Positions 54,478-64,000 of a stretch of DNA of 64,000 nt are shown one piece after another. How positions within the stretch are numbered: position 1 is the first letter of the stretch; each line of letters opens with the position of its first letter. The translations under genes were made by a program, and so were the position numbers. The DNA lies in NCBI GenBank assembly GCA_023091665.1, contig JALJCQ010000011.1:2356001-2420000 (forward strand), given 5' to 3'. This DNA comes from Pythium myriotylum. Lineage: Eukaryota > Oomycota > Peronosporomycetes > Pythiales > Pythiaceae. The notes beneath the pieces were generated by a model, which was not told where the DNA came from, did not search any database, and saw nothing but the letters and a program-made list of their open reading frames with translations.

Positions 54478-55594
54478 TCACGGATCATGAAGCAAGTAGA
54501 GATCGCGTCCGTCTCGTTTGATGCAGTCTTCCACAGACTCGAGGTCTCCCAGTAGGCGGCGGCTACGTATCCCGACGAGTAGTAGGTTTGTTGGAAGTGG
54601 TGAGTCTTCAAGAAGCTGACGGGACAGGTGTCTCTTGAGTGCTGTCACAGTCGGGAAGTCCACTGTGGAAATGGTCATCGATCGCATCTGTCCGAGTTCA
54701 AACACGAGCATTAACTTCCTCCGAACCATAGTCAAGCTAGACAAGAGCATACATAGGGAGCCGTAGAGTCCGTGGCGATGTACAAACGCACTCTATGAGG
54801 GTCTGCGAGCTCGCCAGTCGACAGCCTCCGCGACTCGGAGCTTCTTCGCCGAGCTGACTCGAACGGCTCTCCTTCCTCGTCCTCGTCCTCCGAGGCGGCG
54901 TCGCTCCCGCCTTGGGTCAGCGACGCCAGCAGCTCCTCGACCGTGCGCGTGGCCACTGTCTGCCTCCATACGCGCGTATCAGCGGCCCGTTCTTCGTCCA
55001 CGGTCTGTGGGATCTTCCTCACGAGGTTCTTCCACTTGTCCTAGTCCTCACAATCCCCGTCGTCACTTTCCCCCGCCCATACCGAAACCCAGCGCTTGAA
55101 GCAGCCACACCTTGAGGTCCACGTTCGTGCGGTGGCGATGGAACACGTCGCGTCCTTCCTCCAGGATCTGCCGCCAGAAACCGAGCCCGTGCTTCTTGAC
55201 GCCTCGCAGCAGACACTGCTCTTCTTCGCGCGTCCAGTGGACGACTCGTCTCCGCTGGCTACGCACAGATGCAAACCAAACAACGCACCATCCAAATCTC
55301 ATTAGTCGCCACTAATCGCAGCGAAGCCAACGACGAAACAGAGAGACGCACGGCTTCTTGGCTGGCGGGCTCTCGCTTTCGCTTTCGCTTTCGCTGTCGC
55401 TGTCACTGTCGCTTTCGCTGTCGCTCTCGTGCTCTTCCGCCACGACCACCTCCCGGCTGCGCGTCCATTTGTCATTGGGCGCATGTTTGTTTTTTGTGCG
55501 CCATTTTGCTTCGACCAACGCACCTGAAGCTCACGCGCGCGCTGGCGTCGCTGAGCCGCTTGCTGCGTCGCGGCGGCGTCGGCGCGTCGGCCAT
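54478..55594 (-). CDS. TRF-like Myb/SANT telomere-binding-type protein
   Basis: Five exons: 55594-55524, 55456-55352, 55258-55111, 55040-54753, 54687-54478; phases agree; 273 aa. The ATG at 55594 (MADAPTPPRRSKRLSD) has a good context. An acidic Ser/Glu-Asp repeat at residues about 33-52 comes from a GACAGC/GAAAGC hexanucleotide repeat. Residues about 60-125 form a Myb domain (HWTREEEQCLLRGVKKHG, FWRQILEEG) closing with NVDLKDKWKNL, the telobox signature of TRF1/TRF2 and plant TRB/TRFL proteins. It probably binds telomeric or TTAGGG-type repeats. A C-terminal ubiquitin-like beta-grasp (MTISTVDFPTVTALKRHL) is possible, as seen in plant TRFL proteins. The last intron start could alternatively be shorter (38 nt) and add nine residues. 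Confidence 0.82.
55371..55432. repeat. Hexanucleotide repeat encoding Ser-Glu/Ser-Asp
   Basis: Imperfect GAAAGC/GACAGC units (seen on the plus strand as GCTTTC/GCTGTC) within exon 2 of the TRF-like gene. Length polymorphism between strains would be expected. Confidence 0.75.
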
Positions 55595-55719
55595 TTTGCC
55601 TCTTGATTGCCACTTTGAACACAAATGCGAACTTAACAGGAGCATTTGGGTGGACTTTGCGAACTTAGAAGACACAAAAAGACACTATCGAGAGGGAGAA
55701 AGGCAACGCCCGGGCATTG

Positions 55720-57816
55720 TCAGTCGAAGCCGTCATCGGCGTACGACTGCTCCTCGGGCTCTAGAGCTTCGGGCTCAAGGTCGTCGTCATAGTGAGGCTC
55801 GTCATGGTCGTCAATGATCGAGTTGGCTGTGGTGTCGCTGGGAGGAGGATCCTCGGCCGCGTGGTCGTCTTCGTACTCGTTCTCGTCCTCTGTTTGATCC
55901 TCGAGCGGAGGCTGCTGGACGATTGGTGCTGTGGAAGGCACCCGAGCCGTTTCTTCGGGGTCGAACTCGCTTCCGTATGCACTGGTCTCCATGTCAAGAT
56001 GCAGCGTTCCCGTGGTAACTGCAGCTAAATCAGAATCTTGGTCTTGCTGTGGTTCGGTTTGGAGAGGTAACGTCGACGGTGGCTCGCTGATGTTGACTTC
56101 ACTCGACTCGACGACTGGTAGGGGTGCATCTGCACCCATATGGCCAAGCGAAAGGTCTTGCTGAGGTTCGTCTTCATGTGCTTTGTCTTCTGGGCTGCCT
56201 ATAGATTCTTGTCGACCGACCTGTTCATCCTTCTCCTCGGGGACTGTGGTTTCAGTATCAGTTGCTGCTTCGGCTCCGTCTTGTGACTGGCTCTGCAACA
56301 TCTTATCTTCTACATCTTGTTGATTTGCATCTAAACCAGTTGAAGTGAGGCCATTCTCTTGGAGAACGGCCTTAACAGAAGTATCGGAACTGGGAAATTG
56401 AGCAGTATCAATCGAAGTCTCCACCTCGTTCTGAAACGGGTTTTCGACGGCATCGGTCGCTTCCACCATAGCAACCACATCCTCAGTCATCGCTAACTCA
56501 TCGTGAGAGGTATTTTCGACCGCTGATGCCACGACGACGTCTATGCAGGCCAGCAAAGCATCCGAAACCTCGTTACCCACGTCTTGGCTTTCGTTCTCAT
56601 CCAGGCGGCTCGAATGTGGCGGCTCGAGATCCGGGAACGACACCAGCCGAATTTCTTCGTCGAAAGACGCTTCCAGCGCAGCCTCGAGCTCAACAGCCGG
56701 TGAAAACTGGCCCGTGATACCATTCGGTGTGCAAAGTCCCCGTTGACCTTCTCGTGAAAATGTGAACCGCACGCTGACTAACTCATCTGGCGGTCCGGTG
56801 TCAGTCACTGCCGCTTTCGGACATCGCTCTCTTTGTCTTCGCAGCTCCATGATCCGGCGATGGTTTGGCGCTGTCGAATGTTGGCGCGGCTCGCATTCAA
56901 CCTGTGTGTCTTCCCCCACGGATCGACGACGTCGCAAGTCTCTGACCTCATTCGCGATGGTACTGCGCGTCGTGACCTCGATCGCAGTCCCCGCTTTGCC
57001 TCCAAAATGGTCCTCGAGGGCTTGGTCCTCGCTCGACTGGAACGTTGAATGGGTGACGTGCTTGACGCGAATCAACGCCGAGTGGGGCGATGCCAGTGTG
57101 CGTGCCATTTCGTGGTGGAGCGCTTGTCGTCGCTTCTCCTGCTTGCGGAGAAAGTCCTGATTCCACTTGTCGTCCTTCTCCCACATTTTGCTGCTCAGCG
57201 TCGGTTTTGTATTGCGAAGTCGTTTCGCGAGTGCTTGGTTTTCCTGCCATATTCGTTGCTGCTCTTGTCGTTTGTGATAGTCCTGGGGAGGGACTTTTTT
57301 GAAGTGAGAAGCGTGCTGCAATGCATCTGAGTATTCCGGATACTCCGCAGCAAGAGAGGGATCCGAATGGAAAGCATGATCAGGCAAGCGCTGATTCTCG
57401 TGAGCCAGGATGTCAGGATGGTCGATCTCCCCCTGTGTTCGCCTTGACACACTTTTGATCTTCTTTAGCGCCTTCAGTTGTCTCCTTTTGACGGGCGTGC
57501 TAACCTTCTCCGCCTCTTCTCGACTCGTCGGTTGATCAGTGTTCAGCCCTATTGACGAGCCACTTCGATCCTCATTTTCATGCTTCTGGGCCCGCGAGCC
57601 GACCGGTGCCGAGTGCTCGAGTCTCAACGGACTTACCTGGCCTGAACGTTTAAGAGGTACACCCGTATGCTTGATGTGGGAGGTCTTTGGAGACGACGAA
57701 TCGACGCAGCTGTGCACTTTGGAGAGACGATCCAAATGGCCTGCGAGGTTCCGAGCGATCTCCCGCGTCCAGATCGTCGCATTGCTGTATGGCTCGGCAC
57801 GGCGAGCGCGATCCAT
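55720..57816 (-). CDS. CFAP97/KIAA1430-like protein with long acidic tail
   Basis: Single exon from the ATG at 57816 (MDRARRAEPYSNATIW), 698 aa; the open frame upstream to 57930 lacks an ATG and ends in a splice-like CAG, so a 5' exon is possible. Residues about 160-260 contain a charged helical block (HKRQEQQRIWQENQALAKRL, LSSKMWEKDDKWNQDFLRK) resembling the CFAP97/hemingway domain of ciliary proteins. The rest is disordered, with acidic C-terminal half rich in Glu/Asp/Pro. The CFAP97 call rests on the N-Q-x-L-x-x-R-L pattern and charge only, so it is tentative. Confidence 0.65.
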   Translation of the reverse strand: MDRARRAEPYSNATIWTREIARNLAGHLDRLSKVHSCVDSSSPKTSHIKHTGVPLKRSGQVSPLRLEHSAPVGSRAQKHENEDRSGSSIGLNTDQPTSREEAEKVSTPVKRRQLKALKKIKSVSRRTQGEIDHPDILAHENQRLPDHAFHSDPSLAAEYPEYSDALQHASHFKKVPPQDYHKRQEQQRIWQENQALAKRLRNTKPTLSSKMWEKDDKWNQDFLRKQEKRRQALHHEMARTLASPHSALIRVKHVTHSTFQSSEDQALEDHFGGKAGTAIEVTTRSTIANEVRDLRRRRSVGEDTQVECEPRQHSTAPNHRRIMELRRQRERCPKAAVTDTGPPDELVSVRFTFSREGQRGLCTPNGITGQFSPAVELEAALEASFDEEIRLVSFPDLEPPHSSRLDENESQDVGNEVSDALLACIDVVVASAVENTSHDELAMTEDVVAMVEATDAVENPFQNEVETSIDTAQFPSSDTSVKAVLQENGLTSTGLDANQQDVEDKMLQSQSQDGAEAATDTETTVPEEKDEQVGRQESIGSPEDKAHEDEPQQDLSLGHMGADAPLPVVESSEVNISEPPSTLPLQTEPQQDQDSDLAAVTTGTLHLDMETSAYGSEFDPEETARVPSTAPIVQQPPLEDQTEDENEYEDDHAAEDPPPSDTTANSIIDDHDEPHYDDDLEPEALEPEEQSYADDGFD

Positions 57817-58016
57817 CCTGACGGAGACGCAAGCGACAAACGTACGTGCCTTGCAGAGGGCGCACGGGGGATACAGCGATTGCTGACGCTGGGGCTGCGC
57901 TGTATTCTTAGAGGAGACTTTTGCATTCACATAACGGCGACAGGTCTAATAATGAGATGGAAGGGAGATTCCTTCTCATGGTGCATGCCTGTTAGCCGGT
58001 GCTCATCGTCTTTGAC

Positions 58017-61000
58017 TCACTGACGCTGAACGATCCACTGAAGCGCTTCTTCCCACTCTCGCCGTTCCGCCGGACTGCTGGCCTCAAACGAAACCAGCTC
58101 TCTGTTGACTGTCAAGTGGAAAATGCAATCAGCCCTTGAGATCGAGCGAACGAGCGATGGCACCGACAGCGTTGCAGCAAGGCTAAACTTGCGACGAGGC
58201 GAAGCCTCTTTGGAAGCAGCATCGTCTTCCGTGGAACTGGTTTTCGTGTTGGGAAATACCTCGATCTGAGTGAGGAACACGCGCTTGACAGTCGGCGGAT
58301 CGACCTCCGTGTTCCGTAGCAGTAGATAGTCCTCACTTTCGCCGAGGCTTACTGCAATTTTCTCGCGCTTTTTGCTCTGCTTGGGATCGCGGCGTGCGCG
58401 GAAGATGGCGCCCTGCCTGAGCACGTCGAGGTGAGAAGAATGGTCGGGCCTGTCGGGCTCTGCGAGCGTAGTCGTATTGGACGGTAGTTCTGGTGCCCGA
58501 AGCAATCCTGGCTGGTCATCTGCAGAGACTGCACTTATCTTCTCTGGTGAAGGCGTTGAGTCGCGAGGGATTCGATCTTTGAGCCTATGCACGACTTCGA
58601 GTAATCGCGACGAAGTCTGGGGATTCTCTATCACTGCCGCCACCATGGCATAAAGTGCCTTTTCTTGAAGCGACGAAAGACAGTCAGGATCACTCGCCAA
58701 CGTTCCAAGGAACCGGAAACAAAGGTACAGCATCTCTTCGTTGTCACCTTCCAAGTGGATAGCGAGGCGTTCAATCGTTGTCGGGATCGCGTCATTTACA
58801 ATTAGGACAGGCACGTGGGCCGGGTCGAAACTGAGCTGAGTAAGCAGCATCAAAACGCTTTCTTCTAGATAGGCATTGTGTCCCACCACTGCGAGAAGTT
58901 CAACGAGAACCTGAGAGCAGTCGCGGGTGATGCCATCGGAAACGTCGGGATAGACAGTTAGTGTCAGAAGGATTCCGATGATTTTCTCGACTGCCGTTGG
59001 TGAAACTTCTTCCACATGCAACAAATCTGCTAGTGACGTGAGCCAGACAGGGAACTCGCGCCACGCGGTGGTGAAACGTGTCGAGCACGCCGCGTTGACG
59101 AGACAGTCGAGCGCTGCCTCAAGTAGCTGCACATCTTGCCGTCGTTCGAGCCTCAAAAAGTCGACGATTGCTCGCAATTTTCGCAAGCCGTCACATTTTT
59201 CCATCATGTCTCGACCGTGTTGATAAGATAGAATGTCATACAACAACTCCAAGTTAAGTGTCAGTAACTGTGTCGAGTCGTCTTGGCTCGAGAAATTGTC
59301 AAACGCGTCGAGAAGAACCTGTAGAACCCCAGACGAGAGAATGTCTCGCACTGCACGATCTCGTAACGTTACGTCTTCACTTGTCTGGCTCTCCTCCGGA
59401 GCCTCTGTAATCGTGAGAAGTAAGTCGAATACAGAACTGCAAATGCAAGAATTATTAGGATGGCGCCTTGCAGCACCTACGATGCATGTGTGCCCCTGTT
59501 TTGCTATGACTGATGCGGTTGCGGCGGCAAGACTGTCTGCATCATCGATCGAAAGCAGACGGATGAGCAAACGCAAGCTGGTGGCTACGATTCCGGCTTC
59601 GGTCTTATGGACATTGATGGCGTCGACCAGCGTCCCAATTGCGTCCATCTCTAGCAGCTTGCGACGCGTTCTGGCTTGCTGGCGCTGCTCAATAGCGTCA
59701 ACACACCCCAGTGCAATCCGCGCGAGGAAAGCGTGACTAGCATTCGCGATGATCACATTCAAAAGAATACCCAGCGCATCAGTTATTGCCTCAATGTCGA
59801 GCGGATCCTGTCGCGGAATGACATGTTCGAGGCACACTAGTGTGTTCCACGTCACCAACAAATCGTGTGCGTGAGTGCAGAGAATTCGATTAATTACACG
59901 CAGCGGGTTCTCGCAAACAGAGAGAAAGTGTGAGGCGCCGACGGTTGCCACAAGCGCGCTCAGACATGCTGCGCAGCTCTGTGTGACGTCAAAGTCCTCT
60001 GGGTGGTGATCCATGAGAGCACATGCCAGTTTTACCAGAGGCCGAGCTGCACCTGACAGATCCTCTCGGGACTCGGCGACAATATTCTCACAGAACGCTG
60101 CTGCGTGAACCGCAAACGGGAGCGACTGCACACCGTGGATAAAACAGGAGCCAAGAAATGCGCCTAGATCAATCGCCTCCACAATGTGATTCTGTCTCAA
60201 GACGAAACTGAGACAGGAGACGATCTCCATCGCCACACACACAACGTCTGTCGTAGTGGAGGCATGCAAAATAACAATGCTTGCAAGAGCGGGCAGGATA
60301 TCACGGGCAAAATCCAAGTTCTGGGCCAGTGTCGGAACCATAAGGAGACGACGAATACCCAATAGTGCTTCTCGAAGGGATGAATACCCCTTCGTCTTGT
60401 CGCTGGACTTGACAGAAGTTCTCACATCGATGAAGGTTGTCTCACTTGTCTCCGACGACTTTCCGTCTACCTTCACAAGACTGCAGAACCGCATAATAAT
60501 GCCTTGCATCGTCCGTACTTCCTGGTTGATTTGATGGTTCACAGCTTCCTCTAAGGTCGACTCACGTCGAACAGAGTCTTTGATTGCGGAAGTCCTCTCT
60601 CGAGATAATCTCAGATGGAGAAGATAGATTTTCTCCATCACCTGGTCCACTTCTTCGTCGACACACTGCCCTCTCCACTTCCATAGGTGCGTGCGAGCAA
60701 CAATAGTCAGAGAGTAGGTAAAGTGGAGCCCACCCATTGTGACGCATTGCTCTAGGATCACAAAACATAGTCGAGCAAACACAGCACTTCGTTCGGGAAT
60801 CTCAGTAACCACGCAGAGAAGCTTAATCAGCGGGAACACCGTGGAAGTTGCGAGATTCTCTTCGTAGCTTGTGAGGTAGCTGCATACTTCTAACGCAAGA
60901 AAAGCGTTGGCTTCGTCGTGAGCTGAACAACTCAAATAATCATATATGGACTGGAGCCCGCCGCAATCACAACAAGCGATAGCACAGCGCTTGAAGCGAA

Positions 61001-64000
61001 CAAGTACCTTCAGCACGTGAAGTGCTGATTCGACAACGCGAGCTGATTGTTCCACCTCCAGCAGAGATGATCTAGCACATGAATATTTATTGATGGCCTC
61101 GAGCACAAACTTCATCTCGGGTTCACCTGCACGAACAGGTTTGTGGCGAAGTTCGCTTTGTTCGCGCAGAAAGTACAACACATCCGCCGCTAGTGACTCG
61201 TCATCGTTTCGTTGGGCAAGGGAAAGCAGTAGGTCGAGCCCGTGCTGCAATCTAAACAACGACCCGAATAGCATCGTCTCTAACCTTGGGTACGAAACGC
61301 ATACCCTCACGAGTTGGAGCAGCACCATAGTTGCCTCGTGGTTGTCTTCGTCAACTAAACTAGCCACTCTATCAAAGAACTTGGCTAATGCCTCCGCAGC
61401 GCCACCAGTTTCATGGCATACATGACCCAGCTTGGGGATGATTTTGGCCGCGATGAAGACATAGAGACTTGCACCACGATCCGCCAGGCAAAAAGAACTG
61501 TTATCAGACAGAGCAGCCGTAATCAACTCCAGAAAAGCCCCTAGTAGAGCGGCATCGCCGACGGCCTCTAGTGCAAATGAAGCAAAGAAACTATCCAAAA
61601 CTGCTTGAGGATTGTTCGCTGCGTTGATTGTGATTTTGGTCAGTCGGGTAAGCACCAATACCATCGCGTGGAAGTAATGCTCAGACAGCATAGGTGACAC
61701 CTTCTGCAGTTCGCTGATAATTCGTGCGAGACGAACACAAGCCGCCGCTAGGTCCATGTCCGTTCCAGGATTGAAGTCGCGAAGACTTGACTGGAGAGAT
61801 GCAAGGACAAGACTGGTTCGCGACAGCGCCTTGCGAACGACGTGTTCGTCCATGGCTTCCCTCACTCCTTTATGATTTTGTACGAGTTCAAGCATCCCAG
61901 CAAGAGATTTTTCTTCAATTTCGAGGTGACCAAGAAGGGATAGTTGCCCCCACCCCGAACAGTCCGTTGTCATGGCGATGCAGTCCATGACACTTGGACA
62001 CAAGCTGACTTCTTCATGGACTCGTGGATGCGATTCGATTGCTTGCACAAGAGTCCAACCAGGAAATTGTATCATCTGGAAGACTCTTTCACCGAGTATT
62101 GCGCCGTGGTATTGAACAACAGCTGATGCAAACGAGATACACCACCGAGCATGAGACTTGGCATTCCACCCGAAAACGCGTGAATCGAGACGGAGAAGCT
62201 GCTGTAGGGTCGAGTCCTGAAGTAAGATGCGTGTGCGCTCCGCACTCAAACTGATGTCTGCCCATAAGATTGCTGATGAGCTACCTAACAGACGATCAAA
62301 CAAGGGCGACCGATAGAGCAATTTTTCACCACTTGACGATGTTGACGAGAGCGAGCAATCTTGAATGGCTTGTTTACACACTACGACAGCCAACTCAATT
62401 GTATCGCTGTAATGATAGCACCTTGCGCGCGAAGAATCAACAAGGTGACCTAGCACGCTGAGTATCTGTATCGCAATCTCAAGGTTCCAGGCTGGCATGT
62501 TATTCGTGGCGTCAGCGCTAACTAGGCGCTTCAGCGCCAAACTGCAGATTTCGTAGACACCAACTTCTTGGCTCTGGGTCAGCACCATTTCATAGCTTCC
62601 GTCGTCCTTTTGCAGCTTCATTATCAGGCTTAGAGCTTCACACAGTTGTACGACAACGCTCGAGTCTTCTGCATGGATGAACTTCGTCAGTGTGTTAACT
62701 ATGGCCGAGACGCTATCGCGAGCCTCATCTGCACTCCAGTTAGACATGCCAGTAACCCAAAGCAATGGAGAACTGCTAGTCATGGCGAGTCGGTTGAGGC
62801 TCATTGAGAAGATTTTGGCACGATTGGACCCAGACTGCAGATGGTAAGTCATCTCCACGACATCGCCCATCATTGACTCGTCCATGGGGGCAACCAAATC
62901 CGCAGCGCGCTGAGCGATCAATCGGCGGTGATTGGAGCTCCGAACTATCTCCGAGTGGTGATCAACAAGCATCATCACGATAAGCGCCGAATAAACGGTG
63001 AAGTCTCGCTTTGAGTCGCGTTGATTCAACGATGTCGATAAAAAGTCTCCCACGAGAGCATCAATGAAGTCTTCCGAACACAAAGACTTTCCAATATTCA
63101 AGCACAAGGCTAGAGTTGACTCATACGAATAGTTTCCACGCAGCAGTTTGTAGATGACAACTAGGCACTCGAGCACTATGTTGTGGGATCGGTGCCCAGC
63201 GGCCGACGCCACGCACTCTAAGCACCGAAGAGCGAGATGGAGACTTGAAGAGTCGACGCGCAGCCCTTGGTCAGCAAGTCGCTGCAACACCGCCGTCAGC
63301 GCGTTGAACAGTCTCCAACGATCAGCATTTGGAGACGGTTTACGCGAAAGAGCAATCGCGAGAGAACCAAGTACCGATTCGATAAGGCTTGCTTCCAAGC
63401 TTTCGAGTATTAAGATCTTGGTCGCGACCTCGATCCAAGCACCGTCGTTGGCACTATCAACAGTCGAATGAGAAGTCCGAAGGATCAAACCGACGAACCG
63501 GCATGCCGCGAGCACTGCGTGTTGCTCTTTCAATCCCCATTGGTCAATCATCTTGTTCAGACACGCTATCATTGCTGTCAGGGCGTCGAAAAGTCGATAT
63601 TCCTGTCTCAGTGCCGAATTTGTAGTGTCTGCATGTGACTGCAATATGCTGGCAACTGCCAAATGATAGAGTGCGTACGAACAACACATAAGGATACGCC
63701 CAAATACCCGAGCTGACAATTGCGCGTGGTCCTCTGTGGTGCTTTGTAGAATACATCGCAGATTGTTCCACACGTCTACAAAGGGTAGGAAATGTGTCGC
63801 AGTCTTCAATCGTGCCATAGCGCCTATCATGGAGCAGCTGAGTTCGAGCGAATCCACGAGATTGTCCTGATAAGTGCAGAGGAGTGAGTGGGGCTGATTA
63901 AGTCAACAGCAAAGTCACAGACCATATCGCTGGAAGACGCAAGGGATTGCTTCCACATTGTCACAAGCGCTTGCAGCATGCTTGCATTCCGTGTTCCGTC
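58017..64000 (-). CDS. Large ARM/HEAT-repeat protein with C-terminal PH domain (partial, 5' end outside)
   Basis: Two exons are in view: 64000-63923 (partial) and 63866-58017, phase 0, 57-nt intron with an unusual GTCTGT donor; at least 1,975 aa. Most of it is alpha-helical with recurrent armadillo/HEAT-like units (LAVGSSAILWADISL-type helices, ALNLELLYDILS, LVNAACSTRF). The C-terminal 150 residues resemble a PH domain (EDYLLLRNTEV, KRVFLTQIEVFP, CIFHLTVNRELVSF, ERREWEEALQWIV), ending in the Trp-bearing helix typical of PH folds. The architecture suggests a membrane- or cytoskeleton-associated scaffold. The family is unrecognised; the start codon lies beyond the right edge. Confidence 0.75.

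Noticed and set aside
55302..55622. 107-codon minus-strand frame upstream of the Myb domain
   Set aside because: It is a different frame of the TRF-like gene's first two exons; the spliced frame gives a continuous Myb protein.

Overview
The window is a gene-dense piece of a nuclear genome from a motile oomycete (stramenopile). The evidence is the mixture of genes: a GPCR-type phosphatidylinositol-phosphate kinase, a plant-like membrane H+-pyrophosphatase, meckelin and other cilium-associated proteins as expected of a zoospore-forming organism, long GC-rich exons and short GT-AG introns (mostly 50-80 nt). I cannot name the genus. About 24 protein-coding genes were assembled; splice junctions were placed by reading phase on both sides, so exon limits are my models and not transcript data.

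Layout. 0.5-4.2 kb: a Frizzled-like/NIPA-type transporter fusion (+) and an RIIa/EF-hand protein (+). 4.3-11.3 kb (all minus): GPCR-PIP kinase, membrane-anchored NAD-sugar epimerase, H+-translocating pyrophosphatase. 12.1 kb: a tiny COX5C-like gene (+). 13.1-25.0 kb (+): one giant gene for an unrecognised ~3,950-residue multi-pass membrane protein. 25.1-26.8 kb (-): an EF-hand protein. 27.7-28.6 kb (+): a PX protein. 28.8-30.0 kb (-): a membrane thioredoxin-fold protein. 30.2-31.65 kb (+): a secretory-pathway protein joining a cereblon-like CULT domain to an OS-9-type MRH lectin domain. 31.7-35.5 kb (-): meckelin (TMEM67), 8 exons. 36.0-41.8 kb (+): a formin. 41.9-44.36 kb (+): a secreted seven-repeat, propeller-like protein. 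44.36-47.0 kb (-): a MORN-repeat protein. 47.1-48.9 kb (-): a PhoD-type phosphatase with an ER-retrieval tail. 49.1-51.0 kb (-): an AMSH-type JAMM deubiquitinase in 10 exons. 51.1-51.7 kb (+): VMA21. 53.0-54.4 kb (+): two tandem IFI6/IFI27-family genes. 54.5-55.6 kb (-): a TRF-like Myb protein. 55.7-57.8 kb (-): a CFAP97-like protein. 58.0-64 kb (-): an ARM-repeat/PH protein that runs off the right edge.

Themes. Several genes point to the flagellum/cilium (RIIa/EF-hand protein, meckelin, MORN protein, CFAP97-like protein) and several to endomembrane quality control and acidification (CULT-MRH lectin, ER-tailed PhoD phosphatase, VMA21, AMSH, H+-PPase). There is no operon structure; neighbours are often convergent with 2-90 bp between stop codons, or divergent from short shared promoters. 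No tRNA, rRNA, CRISPR array or intact mobile element was seen. The most unusual item is the CULT-MRH fusion at 30.2-31.65 kb, followed by the giant membrane protein, the formin whose FH1 region is replaced by six short repeats, and the Frizzled-like/NIPA fusion.
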